Assembly (NCBI GenBank): GCA_949126835.1
Contig: OX421506.1
Coordinates: forward strand, 21,666,181 to 21,730,180
Direction: 5' to 3'
From: Anisus vortex
Lineage: Eukaryota > Mollusca > Gastropoda > Planorbidae
DNA length: 64,000 bases
This document shows positions 23,300 through 34,592 of the stretch, piece by piece. The translations under genes and the position numbers were made by a program. The notes beneath the pieces were generated by a model. The model did no database searches, was not told the DNA's origin, and worked only from the letters and a program-made list of their open reading frames with translations. Within the stretch, counting starts at the first letter, position 1. Each line of letters begins with the position of its first letter.

Positions 23300-23973
23300 T
23301 GTTACGTCCACAATCCCCTTGTGGCCAGAGCTGTGTAGATCTTGCTGATAATTCTCGTTAGTCCTAGGGGAGACTTTAATTATTAGTATTTATGTTTCAG
23401 TATTACACGAACTCTTCTTATAGTCCTGGGCTCAAATTCAGTATTTGTATTCCAACATTTCCTCTCTTGTAAATTATGGTAGTAGATAAATCTTATAGTA
23501 ATGTATACAACACAATAGGATAGTAACTTGACAAAGAAGCTTCAGTGTAACTGTTGTTGATAGTTTATTTCAGGTGGTATGTTCAATATATACAATATAT
23601 CTATTATGTACAGTTAGAATAAAATAGTGCAAACACAAACGTTCAAAGGAACATCTTTTGAAACTCTCTGTCTTTCAGACAAAACAAATCATTAAATACT
23701 ATCCGAGTGGTGCAAGGGACAGACCCATTATCAGTAGGGGTGAAAATCATGGTATCATTACAAAACTCATAACAAAAACGATAGGAACTTCCCCTATTAA
23801 ATAATGAGTCGTTCCCAGACTCTGAGAATTTGAGATCAACACAGAATCCCAGCATTACCTAGAACCTTTCGTTTTCCTACTAAACGTCCTAATATCGCGT
23901 GTAGTAAGAAAAGAGAGAGAGAGGAGAATAAACATTGCGTGTTCCAATTCTTGGAAAAACAATATACATGACA
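23300..23973 (-). repeat. Element 1, 5' LTR
   Basis: 674 bp, looks identical to 16130-16803; contains the promoter by family analogy. A 70-codon frame occurs in both LTR copies but is not supported as a gene. Confidence 0.92.
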
Positions 23974-24186
23974 ATATATATTGAGAAAAGATAACTTCAC
24001 ACACTACGATAGTACTCCATATATCGGAAACCAAATCTTTAAAAAAAAGCAGTTATTTTTTCCTTTTTTGTTTTAAATTGTTCAGTAAATTGTTACAATT
24101 CACATTATTGATATTGTTCATTGTTAGCTTATTCTAGAAGTCATTAGTGTTTCAAAAAAAGTACCGTGGATGGAACCTTATATTAT
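23974..24186. other. Spacer between the two head-to-head elements
   Basis: 213 bp of AT-rich host sequence between the two 5' LTRs. It starts with an ATAT target-duplication copy (element 1) and ends with TTAT (element 2). Nothing else recognised. Confidence 0.7.
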
Positions 24187-24860
24187 TGTCATGTATATTG
24201 TTTTTCCAAGAATTGGAACACGCAATGTTTATTCTCCTCTCTCTCTCTTTTCTTACTACACGCGATATTAGGACGTTTAGTAGGAAAACGAAAGGTTCTA
24301 GGTAATGCTGGGATTCTGTGTTGATCTCAAATTCTCAGAGTCTGGGAACGACTCATTATTTAATAGGGGAAGTTCATATCGTTTTGTTATGAGTTTTTTA
24401 ATGTTACCATGATTTTCACCCCTACTGGTAGTGGGTCTGTCCCTTGCACCACTCGGATAGTATTTAATGATTTGTTTTGTCTGAAAGACAGAGAGTTTTC
24501 AAAAGATGTTCCTTTGAACGTTTGTGTTTGCACTATTTTATTCTAACTGTACATAATAGATATATTGTATATATTGAACATACCACCTGAAATAAACTAT
24601 CAACAACAGTTACACTGAAGCTTCTTTGTCAAGTTACTATCCTATTGTGTTGTATACATTACTATAAGATTTATCTACTACCATAATTTACAAGAGAGGA
24701 AATGTTGGAATACAAATACTGAATTTCTGCCCAGGACTATAAGAAGAGTTCGTGTAATACTGAAACATAAATACTAATAATTAAAGTCTCCCCTAGGACT
24801 AACGAGAATTATCAGCAAGATCTACACAGCTCTGGCCACAAGGGGATTGTGGACGTAACA
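24187..24860 (+). repeat. Element 2, 5' LTR
   Basis: 674 bp, TGTCATG...CGTAACA. It faces the 5' LTR of element 1 across 213 bp. Confidence 0.92.
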
Positions 24861-24865
24861 AAATT

Positions 24866-24881
24866 TGGTGGTCTCGCCCGG
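24866..24881 (+). other. Element 2 primer-binding site candidate
   Basis: TGGTGGTCTCGCCCGG five bases after the 5' LTR, identical to element 1. A second PBS-like block (TGGTAGTCTCGTTCGG) follows about 58 bp later as part of the leader repeat. Confidence 0.55.
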
Positions 24882-25227
24882 TATATTTGAGTTCTACTTT
24901 TCCTGACCTAGGATTGACAAGATTTGGTAGTCTCGTTCGGTAGATTTGAGTTCTACTTTTCTTGATCTAGCTGACCTATAAATATTTTGTGACATTAGTA
25001 GTACTGAGAGCGGCATATTTGTGTTTCGTTTTCAGGACTGTGAAACTATTCTTTTTAAAAAGAGGAGAGAACTGGTTTGCGTTCTTATTTCTTGGGAAGT
25101 GTGAAGATTCCACGAAGTGTTTAATATTATATTGTGCAAATTTCTGGACAAATCGTAAGTTGGAACTTTATATTTTATTATACAATACATACTACTCTAC
25201 TATCACAAATATTTTGAACGCTACACT

Positions 25228-28200
25228 ATGGCTTCGAATATATCAAGTGAGGAACTTAATGCCATGTCATTTGCTGAATTAAAAGAATTAGCTGAGTCCT
25301 TTGGGATTGAGGCAGGACAGGCAAGACCTAATCGTAATCGTTTGACCAAAGAAATTATGACATGTTTGAACGGGCAGAATGCCATGAACACTGGTAGTGT
25401 AGTTGAAGTGGGACAGAACGATATCAATGAAGGTTATGTAGCTCCCAGTGGGGGCGAGGTAATTGCCCACGGAGACGAGGTAAGAAATATGTCATCTAGA
25501 TCATCAAACAATGATGAAGATGAAGGGTTGAGTGAAAACCTAAAATTCCAATTAGCTATGAAGAGAATGGAATTGGAAAGAATTAGGATTGAAAGCAGAG
25601 AAAGGATAGAGATGGCACGCATGAACAGACCTGACCATCGTAGGGACAGCAATGGTATGGATATTAGCGCAATGAAGCAACACTTGCCTATATTCAGAGA
25701 AGAAGATGTTCAAGATTTCTTTTTGCTTTTTGAGAGGATAGCTGTAGATTATCAGTTCCCTGATGATAAGATGGCTTTATTGTTAAGGTCAACTCTCAAC
25801 AAAGGAAAAGCATTGGACGTAGTGTTGAGTTTAACACCCGAGGAAATAAATGACTATGAAGTAATCAAAGATAGGGTGCTAAAAAGTTATTCCCTGACAC
25901 CAGAAAAATATAGAAAGCTATTTAGAGACAGAAAGAAGGCATATGATCAAACTCATGTAGACTTTTTGAGACAAAAGGAGAAAATGTTAGAACAGTGGCT
26001 AAGGTCACAGAATGTAAGTGAGTTTGATAAACTCAAGAACCTAATATTGTTTGAGGAATTCAATGATTGTATTCGAGTGGATATTAAAACCCACATCTCA
26101 GACCGAGGGGTTGAAGATGTGCATGAAGCTGCTAGATTGGCAGATAACTATGCCATAATTCACGCCAGCATAAAGCCATATTATGCTGACAAACCCAAAG
26201 TGCACAAACCAGAGTCCAAGGAGGCTAGTAAACCAAAAGAGACAAGTGAAAACAATAATAAGAACAGTGGTGTAAATAATAATAGTAACTTAGTTCATTT
26301 CAGGAAGCAGACAGATGTAAATAAAGCAAAGGTGGTATGTTTCAATTGCAAGAAAGAGGGCCACATGAAGAAAGATTGTTGGATCCTTACCAAGAAGCAA
26401 GGTGCTATTCTACACTGTGCCAGAGTGCAGAAAGATAGCAAGCAGACAGAAGAAGTGTGCAACACAGGGTCAAGAAACTCAAAAGAAATGCGGCCGGCAT
26501 CGCCCATAGTTGTGGAGTCGATGGTTTTTGAGAACAGTCTATCTAAGGTAAAAGAGAATAGCTGTACTCAATCTATTATGCTTTCAGAAGGCCGTGAGGA
26601 ACAGATGGTTCCTGAAGTCCCGGAAGAGGACGACCTATCCGATTTTCGACCCTTTGTCTACGAGGGGACAGTGTCGACAGAAGTCGATGTACTCAGCAAG
26701 AAGAAAATACAGATATTACGTGACACGGGTTCTGCTGTCAGCGTGATCCTGGAGGGCAGTGTGCCGTTAACGGATGCCACCAGTACCGGTGAGTCTGTTG
26801 TGCTGAGAGGTGCTAGTATGGAGGCTGTGGAAGCTCCACTGCACAGAATAAAACTCGAGTCGGATATTTTTACAGGTAACATCGTAGTGGGAGTTTGGCG
26901 CGCACTACCCGTCAAAGGCGTTTCCATGATATTAGGAAATGACATTATGGGCGGCAGAGTCACTGTCGAGCCCATGGTTAAAGTGTTGGAGACAAAGATG
27001 GCGGAGGACAAAAACCTACGTCCTGCCAATGAACGCCCAACATGTGCACTGACAAGAGCAATGCATAAAAAGAAGTCGGTAAAGACTCCTGCTACGCCGT
27101 GTAGTGCAACAAAAGATGTGTTTGTCTGTTCTGAAGACACACATGCGAATGAAACAGTGATAACAGAAACACCTGACATCGATTTAAGTGCTACGTTCTT
27201 TGCTGAACTAACAACTGGTGATGCAACCGAGAACGATAACATTTTGTCACCAAAGCAGAAATTGGTGAAAGAACAATTGAATGACGAAGTAATAATGCAA
27301 CTCAGAATGAAAGCTGTTGATGAAAAGACTGCAGATGCAATGGCGGAATGTTTCTACATGAAAGATGAAGTGTTGATGAGAAAGTCGAAACCGCTCAACT
27401 CAGGTACAAACGAGTGGGACAGTATTCACCAGATTGTAATACCTAAGTGCTATCGTCAAGATATACTGCGTATGGCGCATGATCTTCCCTTCGCTGGTCA
27501 CATGGGAGTCCGAAAAACGCACCACCGTATCCTCCCTTACTTCTACTGGCCAGGACTGAGAAGAGATGTCGAACAATACTGCAAGACTTGCCACGTATGC
27601 CAAATGGTAGGACGTCCTAACCAACGAATTCCTGTCGCTCCACTCCAGCCGATACCAGCGTTCGACGAACCATTCAGTCATATACTCATTGATTGCGTGG
27701 GCCCGTTGCCGAAAACAAAAGCCGGTTTTCAATACATGCTCACAGTCATGTGTTCATCCACTCGCTTCCCGGAAGCCATTCCGTTGCGGAACATAACAAC
27801 AGTGAAGGTGGTAGACGCCCTGACAAATTTCTTCACACGTTATGGCCTACCGAAGACAGTACAGTCCGACCAGGGGACTAACTTTACTTCGAACATTTTC
27901 AAACAAGTCATGGAACAATTAGGGATAAGCCATAGGCTATCAAGTGCCTATCATCCTGAGAGCCAGGGAGCTCTGGAAAGGTTTCATCAGACATTAAAAT
28001 CGATGCTTAAAAAGTACTGTTATGAAAACGAGAAAGACTGGGATAAGGGTGTGCCTTATGTACTGTTCGCTGCAAGGGAGGCCACTCAGGAATCCCTGGG
28101 GTTTAGCCCATTCGAACTTGTGTATGGACACTCAGTCAGAGGTCCGTTGAAACTTCTACATGAAACTTGGCTAACGGACAGTGAACCGATTGGACTTTTG

Positions 28201-29013
28201 TCATATGTAGATAAATTTAAAAATAGGCTTTATCATGCTTTTAACCATGTGAAGATTCATTTTCCACAGATGCAGGAGCGTATGAGACAGAACTATGACC
28301 GTAAAGCTACAGCTAGAACTTTTGCACCAGGTGACAAAGTTCTTGTGTTTCTACCTTTGCAAAATCAGCCTTTAAGTGCAAAGTTTAGTGGACCCTATGA
28401 GATAGAGTCAAAGCTTGGCGAGGTCAATTATTTGATAAAGACTCCTGACCGGAGACAAAAACAGAGGGTATGCCATATTAATTTACTTAAGCCCTATGTT
28501 TCCAGGGAAAAGAGTAAACCACGGGAGGTCCCCATGATTTCATTAGCTAGGGTCCCGACGGATTTATCTAGGATAGAATATAAGTTTGCAGAAAGTAAAC
28601 TTAATAATACAGATGCCCTTAAGAGTTTAGATACAAGGCTAGAACATCTTCCGGTAGAAGATAAGGAGAAGATTATTGAGCTGGTACATGAAAATAGGTC
28701 AATGTTTACAAATGTTCCCAGTAGGACACATGTCATAGAGCACGATGTAGTGTTAACCGAGGGTGCCAGGTCTATTAAACAGCATCCATTTGACCCCATC
28801 AGACCTGAGCATATTAAATTAGATGTAAAGTATATGTTAGAAAATGACATAGGAGGAAAATGTGATAGCAAATGGTCTACACCCTGTGTGATGGTACCAA
28901 AAGCCGACCACACACTGCAGTTTTATAGAGACTTTGGGAAATTAAGTAATTTGACAGAGACCGACTGGTATCCCATTTCCCGTATCATCGACAAGATAGA
29001 GACAAGGTCATAG
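25228..29013 (+). CDS. Truncated Gag-PR-IN polyprotein of element 2
   Basis: 1261 aa, near-identical to element 1 through gag, zinc knuckle (CFNCKKEGHMKKDC), protease (DTGS) and integrase, with a 9-residue loss in the Arg/Glu/Ile repeat of gag. From about 28689 the sequence diverges suddenly and the RT is cut after its first segment: the D of the first RT catalytic motif, YLDD and almost all of RNase H are missing. After a TAG created at the junction the old frame resumes only for the last few codons (ADNLSRVLHD). RT and RNase H are therefore dead; gag, protease and integrase look intact. Confidence 0.9.
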   Translation: MASNISSEELNAMSFAELKELAESFGIEAGQARPNRNRLTKEIMTCLNGQNAMNTGSVVEVGQNDINEGYVAPSGGEVIAHGDEVRNMSSRSSNNDEDEGLSENLKFQLAMKRMELERIRIESRERIEMARMNRPDHRRDSNGMDISAMKQHLPIFREEDVQDFFLLFERIAVDYQFPDDKMALLLRSTLNKGKALDVVLSLTPEEINDYEVIKDRVLKSYSLTPEKYRKLFRDRKKAYDQTHVDFLRQKEKMLEQWLRSQNVSEFDKLKNLILFEEFNDCIRVDIKTHISDRGVEDVHEAARLADNYAIIHASIKPYYADKPKVHKPESKEASKPKETSENNNKNSGVNNNSNLVHFRKQTDVNKAKVVCFNCKKEGHMKKDCWILTKKQGAILHCARVQKDSKQTEEVCNTGSRNSKEMRPASPIVVESMVFENSLSKVKENSCTQSIMLSEGREEQMVPEVPEEDDLSDFRPFVYEGTVSTEVDVLSKKKIQILRDTGSAVSVILEGSVPLTDATSTGESVVLRGASMEAVEAPLHRIKLESDIFTGNIVVGVWRALPVKGVSMILGNDIMGGRVTVEPMVKVLETKMAEDKNLRPANERPTCALTRAMHKKKSVKTPATPCSATKDVFVCSEDTHANETVITETPDIDLSATFFAELTTGDATENDNILSPKQKLVKEQLNDEVIMQLRMKAVDEKTADAMAECFYMKDEVLMRKSKPLNSGTNEWDSIHQIVIPKCYRQDILRMAHDLPFAGHMGVRKTHHRILPYFYWPGLRRDVEQYCKTCHVCQMVGRPNQRIPVAPLQPIPAFDEPFSHILIDCVGPLPKTKAGFQYMLTVMCSSTRFPEAIPLRNITTVKVVDALTNFFTRYGLPKTVQSDQGTNFTSNIFKQVMEQLGISHRLSSAYHPESQGALERFHQTLKSMLKKYCYENEKDWDKGVPYVLFAAREATQESLGFSPFELVYGHSVRGPLKLLHETWLTDSEPIGLLSYVDKFKNRLYHAFNHVKIHFPQMQERMRQNYDRKATARTFAPGDKVLVFLPLQNQPLSAKFSGPYEIESKLGEVNYLIKTPDRRQKQRVCHINLLKPYVSREKSKPREVPMISLARVPTDLSRIEYKFAESKLNNTDALKSLDTRLEHLPVEDKEKIIELVHENRSMFTNVPSRTHVIEHDVVLTEGARSIKQHPFDPIRPEHIKLDVKYMLENDIGGKCDSKWSTPCVMVPKADHTLQFYRDFGKLSNLTETDWYPISRIIDKIETRS

Positions 29014-30277
29014 CTGATAATCTATCTCGCGTGCTACATGATTGACTGAATAACCCTATACTTCTTTTTCAGATCATCTCATTTATTCGTTAAGAATGTG
29101 TCATGATAACCTATCATTCGTTTGAATTTTGATTATGGAATACCTATAGAATACTTGTATCATACAGAAGTCAAGTCTTTTGAAAGTATTAATAATTCTT
29201 ATAATCATGTATAATATTGATGTTCTGATATATTTTAAATTCATTTGATTATGGAAAAGAAATTCCATTTAAATGTTGATGCATGATGCAATAAATATAT
29301 AATATGCACGTATTTACTTGATATGGATGGATAAAAGTAATTGTCATCACATGCAATTAAGTGGGAAAACTTTGAGCTAGTTGATTTATTATCTTGTTTT
29401 ATTTTAGTTAATGAATGGAACTAAATAATAATATGTACAATTTTTATCTTAGAAAGAGATGTAATCTTAATTGGTATAAATTAATAGATAATATTGGAAA
29501 TCTATTGCTAAATTGTTATATCATGGTAATAGAATGGGAAAAACTAGTGGATATTCACTATGTTGTATATAGGTTGTTATATATTCCATATATCCGGGAA
29601 TGGAGGGAAACAAAGGTACCTAAAGGTGTGCACTCATTCAACCCTGAACAATCTTTTATATTAAACTTTTAAATTTGCCAAAAACGCATAATAGTGGATT
29701 ACATTTTAATATTTAGATTACTGTAGTAATCGTAACTAGAGTGTATTTTCTCCTCGTATTTGAGAAAAGGGGAAGTATCATCATCTTAGGTATGAACCCT
29801 GTTAATGTCAAGTTGACACTGTAATTTAAAGGGGAAGTAACCTATAGTTTGATTCGAGTTATGTACTACTTATCTTTTGGTTTGTATATTAGAAGTAAAC
29901 TGTTGGAAATTGACAAGAGTTTGAGCAATGTTATATTTGTTTAATAGATTAAAACTTTTTGCAAATTTTTGGTGGAAATCCACACAACTGTACATAGTTA
30001 AAATAAGAATGACTAGAATATTTTTGAATTATTTGTACTTGTTGAGACATTAGTTAATATTAATACTAACGGTGAAATATTTGTCCATCACGTTATAATC
30101 ACAATTACCATTGGGTAGTGACACTTTTTATAATTTAGTTGTGCCAGTGAGCCATGTTTGCTTAAATTGTCTAATAATCTTCCATTGATTGTTGGTTATT
30201 AAAACGATAGTGTTAAGTACGAAAAATGTACCATGTTGAGTATTACTTGGGTAATTATGGTACATTATTTCTTTCAT
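29014..30277 (+). other. Element 2 3' non-coding region
   Basis: Collinear with the element 1 3' region. An 85-codon frame at 29415-29672 is open here but not in element 1, so it is not considered a gene. Confidence 0.7.
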
Positions 30278-30289
30278 TGGGTGGGGGCG
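30278..30289 (+). other. Element 2 polypurine tract
   Basis: TGGGTGGGGGCG immediately before the 3' LTR, same as element 1. Confidence 0.8.
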
Positions 30290-30963
30290 TGTCATGTATA
30301 TTGTTTTTCCAAGAATTGGAACACGCAATGTTTATTCTCCTCTCTCTCTCTTTTCTTACTACACGCGATATTAGAACGTTTAGTAGGAAAACGAAAGGTT
30401 CTAGGTAATGCTGGGATTCTGTGTTGATCTCAAGTTCTCAGAGTCTGGGAACGACTCATTATTTAATAGGGGAAGTTCATATCGTTTTGTTATGAGTTTT
30501 GTAATGTTACCATGATTTTCACCCCTACTGGTAGTGGGTCTGTCCCTTGCACCACTCGGATAGTATTTAATGATTTGTTTTGTCTGAAAGACAGAGAGTT
30601 TTCAAAAGATGTTCCTTTGAACGTTTGTGTTTGCACTATTTTATTCTAACTGTACATAATAGATATATTGTATATATTGAACATACCACCTGAAATAAAC
30701 TATCAACAACAGTTACACTGAAGCTTCTTTGTCAAGTTACTATCCTATTGTGTTGTATACATTACTATAAGATTTATCTACTACCATAATTTACAAGAGA
30801 GGAAATGTTGGAATACAAATACTGAATTTCTGCCCAGGACTATAAGAAGAGTTCGTGTAATACTGAAACATAAATACTAATAATTAAAGTCTCCCCTAGG
30901 ACTAACGAGAATTATCAGCAAGATCTACACAGCTCTGGCCACAAGGGGATTGTGGACGTAACA
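30290..30963 (+). repeat. Element 2, 3' LTR
   Basis: 674 bp; differs from the 5' LTR by G-to-A near the ACGTTTAG block, A-to-G in the CTCAAATTCTC block and T-to-G in the TTTTTTAATG block. Followed by target duplication TTAT. Confidence 0.92.
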
Positions 30964-30967
30964 TTAT

Positions 30968-31712
30968 ATTGAATTCTTGTTCGGTTGACGAGTTATGTCA
31001 AATACCGGTTGAGACATGTAATATTGTACGCAATGAAGGAAATCAATGCTTTTAATATCTGTTTTCAGAAAATGCATTGAAATATCCAGACCGCTGCAAC
31101 CTTCTGTGTTTCTTCTCTCCCTTCCAACAGCTAAACAACTAAAACGAAAATAAACCGACACTGCACGAAATAGAGTGATTGCCCATTGTGTTTCCAATAA
31201 CCCAGATAGGAGGGGGGGGGGAGGGGATCACACATTAAGCCTACAGTAGGGGCCTAAGGAGGCCTATAAGAAAGGTTCGTTCAAGCCGAACGTACGTCAC
31301 ATTAGCGAATTCTCAAATTTCACCCCCCCCCCCCAAATTTTTTTTCCGATACCATCAAATTGGTTAGCGAGAGAGGCGAAAGGGGTGGGGGTGGGTGCGG
31401 GTCAGTCATGCACTACTTAAGACCTCAAATGTGTATAGATAAGACGTAAAGGGGTGGGGGCAACATTTGCACTAATAGTTGTCTGCAGAACAAAAAAAAA
31501 ATTTGAAGTAAGATTGCCGAAATTGAATGAGTAACTGGAGAAATTGCATTTTAGTTGCATTGAAGTATTAATTGTAGTTGTTAAAAAAGATCATTGTTAT
31601 TATTTTCATAAAAAATAAAAATATGTTTCCTTGTTACAAAAACTAACATTGGCTATTGACAAGTCTTTATTGTTAACTTTATATACGTAACATAGTTAGG
31701 TTACTGGACTTG
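30968..31712. other. Non-coding stretch with homopolymer G and C tracts
   Basis: G-rich (31208-31226, 31380-31400) and C-rich (31322-31335) tracts and AT-rich filler. These tracts resemble hAT termini, but no paired ends were found. No gene recognised. Confidence 0.4.
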
Positions 31713-32154
31713 CAGTAATCCAGTAGCGTAGTCAGTGTGGGGGAGGGGGGGAGCAGGGGGAGGGGGGAGCAGGGGGAGCTGCCTAATCTCTCTGATCGTG
31801 CCACTGTCATAATGGTGACATAATCTGTTGGACTCTTAACACATAATCACAAAAGTCCGTGAATTGGCGATTCTGCTGTCTTAAAACTAAATGTCTGCCT
31901 AAGCTACAGACAAACCATTAACTATGATTAATTAAATAAATTAATAAAGAAAAATACTACAAAAAATAAGTGGTTTAAATTGTCTGGATGGAACAAAAAG
32001 AAGAAAAATGAAGTTTAAAAATCGTGCACAAGAGTAATCAAGTGTGTGAAAAAGGATGCTGGTTTTCTTCAATAGGACGTCACGACCTGTACCGATCTTT
32101 GAACCTAAGAGATAATAACACCCAAGCTCTAAGAACCTGACTGTTCAGGAATAG

Positions 32155-32380
32155 GAGACTGACTTGATGCCACGGTCACGTCACTTCACTATGATATTCC
32201 GCTGTCGCATCTCATCCAGAAATTCCTCTGCCTATGCTAGTAGCGCTCAGAAGCACTAAACTTTTATATAGTTTATATTTTTAAATCCCTAAATAAAAAT
32301 AAAATCCTCAATTTTGCGCCCCCCAAAATTTTGCGCCCTAGGCGGCCGCCTAGTTCGCCTATATGAATGAGCCGGCCCTG
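32155..32380. mobile_element. Right-end fragment of the 3179-5720 hAT family
   Basis: Shares GGTCACGTCACTTCACTATG, GTAGCGCTCAGAAGCAC and the TGCGCCC-containing terminus ending GAGCCGGCCCTG with 5390-5720. The left end was not found. Confidence 0.7.
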
Positions 32381-32909
32381 AGGAGACTGCTTCACAGAAA
32401 ATCGTATCAAATCTCATAGGGAGGACGAAAGGGACACAGATTAAGACTTCATGCAATCATTGACACAACTTTACAATACCCAATATATTAACTTTAGCTT
32501 GTCTTTCTCAAGAGTATATATTGTTGGACTCATTTCAGTGATATTAGGTTTTATTTTTAAATAGTGAAAAATAATAATGAATTTGATAGACTCTGACTGG
32601 TTTACACACAGCCGTTACCACTGCATTTGAAAGGTATAAGCGGTTGAAGGCGAGCTTGCCTCTCAAGAAGAGGGTAGATTCTTGCGTTGGTAGAAGGTAG
32701 ATCGTAATGCAATCACTTATGATCTACTCACGCGATCAGCATGAGCAGAGAGAACGAAATCCCAACGGACCGCTGTACCTTATGGGCGGGAGTGGAGCCT
32801 CCTCCACATATTTCTACATATCTAGCGGAGGTACGAATGCTGCGCTGACAAGCTTGCTACCCCCTCAAAACTGTACACTCCTATCAATCTTTCAGTATGG
32901 AATAAACTG

Positions 32910-33305
32910 ATGGCAGTGCCAGGAATATTGTTGAGAAGCGTGCTGTGTTGTGCTGTATCCAAGGGCAGATACCCGAATAGAATAGCTGTTCGAGCCTTGT
33001 TTTGCAATTTGCAGATACGAGAAAAAGGTGGGGCCATCAAACATACCATCGAGGCAATTGTGGAAAGGTTTGTAGATAGTTCGGAAGTGATAAGCAATAT
33101 AGCGGCCGCCAATGATGCGCATTCAATGCAACAGCCCAACGACAGCCTCAGGAACTGGTCCGAGCGACTCTCTCGTAAAGTATCAGCTATTTCAGATTTG
33201 ATCAGTGAAGGTCAGCCTCCAGTGGATACCCACATAATTGAAAAGAAAGAAGAAAAGAAGAGAGATAACTTTTTTTCAACGAAATTCCGTTTGTTAAGGA
33301 TATAA
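32910..33305 (+). CDS. Hypothetical 131-aa frame inside a hAT-like element
   Basis: Open frame without a recognised domain. The C-terminal part is Lys/Glu-rich (EKKEEKKRDN), and a TAEMKTLQKNRAFIKRI-like continuation appears just downstream in another frame. Its place between transposon ends suggests a decayed transposase or captured exon. Low support as a real gene. Confidence 0.2.
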   Translation: MAVPGILLRSVLCCAVSKGRYPNRIAVRALFCNLQIREKGGAIKHTIEAIVERFVDSSEVISNIAAANDAHSMQQPNDSLRNWSERLSRKVSAISDLISEGQPPVDTHIIEKKEEKKRDNFFSTKFRLLRI

Positions 33306-34210
33306 CCGTCGGGCCTGAAGTTTTAACAGCTGAGATGAAAACATTACAAAAGAACAGAGCGTTCATAAAACGTATCATAGAGACAGAGTTTTGTAATTGG
33401 GACAACATATGCACAGTGAATTAAAATGTTGAAACTCTGATTTTGTATCTCTCAAAAATGTCTATATTGGCGTTTTATCTCGTCTTTCAAAATTAAAGGA
33501 AGAAGAATGCAGCCCTATGGAAGCATTCGCGTTGATTCTAAAAATATTTTTAGATACTAGATGTTCATCCCGAAAATGAGCAGTAGAGGCAATCTATTTT
33601 GCATAAATTCCCATCACGTATAGTGGCTAGAAAATAAATCGAGGATGAATAAAACAAAACTACAATATTATACAGTGTGTGTATCCTGAGGCACAAGTTA
33701 TTCTTGTAAGATTTAATATGTACGAATTCTTAGTTCTTCTATTAATCTGGGAAAATTGCTAAAAGTGGGACTTTTCCCTAAAAGTTCGCCCCCCCCCCCC
33801 CTAGCGTCAAAACCTAGGTACGCCTCTGAGTAATCCAGTGTATTCTTAAACATTACCTCGCATACTATTTGCAGATTACTAATGGAAAATGCACCCGATG
33901 AAAAAAAAAAGTTAAAATAAAATAAATGTCAATTGACGACGGATAGGCTTAGTCGAGTAAGATAGTCAGGTAGAAGAAATAATAAAAGAGACGCTGCTTT
34001 AGATAAAGAACTCTTTACTATCAAATGTACCCGTAAAATTCGGCTCTCTTTGTGCCCTTTAACAAAAACAACATCATTGTAGCTCTTCATTCATTGAGTT
34101 CTTCTTTAACGGCTTATTTCAATGGGCTCTGGTATGGATCGAATAATTCATTAAGGAATACAAAAAGCACACGAGTAACACGTTTCTGTTTGTCTCGCTC
34201 TGTAAAGCAG

Positions 34211-34431
34211 GTCATAGCATGTAAAGTACCCTTCGAACCCAACTGATCATAGTGCTGGTGAAGCAGTTTCTATGGCCAAGGCATACGATGGGATGTGTGG
34301 CCAGCACAATGGGTAGGCTAAGGGTCATTCTCAAGTCGAGGAAAAAAATCCTAGCCTGCACCAGGGTTCGTACCCATAACCTTCGGATCGCCGGTCGTAC
34401 GCGCTGCCGCTCGACCACCTTGGCCCATAAA
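34211..34431 (-). mobile_element. tRNA-derived SINE (copy 6)
   Basis: Minus-strand copy with the family body and tRNA head near 34400-34428 (B box GGTTCGTACC-like on the minus strand). Confidence 0.75.
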
Positions 34432-34516
34432 GCAGGTCATACGAGGTTCAAGTCCAGGTAAATGTAAACTCCAAGTTCAATTAAAATTTATTTTTTCGCT
34501 AGGTCTTGAGAATGGT

Positions 34517-34592
34517 CGTGAACTTCGATGAGTACCTGACATTACTTGGAGTTAAACAAAGAGAGCTTTGCCAGTGTGCTGGCCACACAATT
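34517..34592 (+). mobile_element. SINE body fragment
   Basis: Keeps GAGTACCTGACATTACTTGG and GTGCTGGCCACACAATT of the SINE body only. Confidence 0.5.

Larger units (their letters stand above)
24187..30963 (+). mobile_element. Gmr1-like LTR retrotransposon, internally deleted (element 2)
   Basis: 6777 bp, plus strand: 5' LTR 24187-24860, leader with PBS, a 1261-codon ORF (25228-29013), 3' region, PPT 30278-30289, 3' LTR 30290-30963, 4-bp target duplication TTAT on both sides. The LTRs differ at three or so positions that I could see, so it is older than element 1. The interior is about 1.07 kb shorter than element 1, mainly from loss of RT/RNase H. Integrase and gag remain open, so it could only move with RT supplied by an intact copy. 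Confidence 0.92.
31714..33837. mobile_element. Probable hAT-type transposon with CAG-GCGTA ends
   Basis: The left end CAGTAGCGTAGTC with a G-rich run (31721) and the right end, inverted, CAGAGGCGTACCTAGG with a C-rich run (to 33829) are the familiar paired ends of a hAT group. The 8-mer AGTAATCC flanks both sides (31714-31721, overlapping the left C by one base, and 33830-33837). The interior has a 131-codon frame (32910-33305) and a fragment of another hAT element (32155-32380). No transposase domain recognised. Confidence 0.6.

Noticed and set aside
23643..23855. 70-codon frame present in both LTRs of element 1
   Set aside because: Identical only because the LTRs are identical; not kept in the LTRs of element 2, and no motif.
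29415..29672. 85-codon frame in the 3' region of element 2 as a possible env or accessory gene
   Set aside because: The same region in element 1 has indels that break the frame, and the peptide shows no signal peptide or recognised motif.
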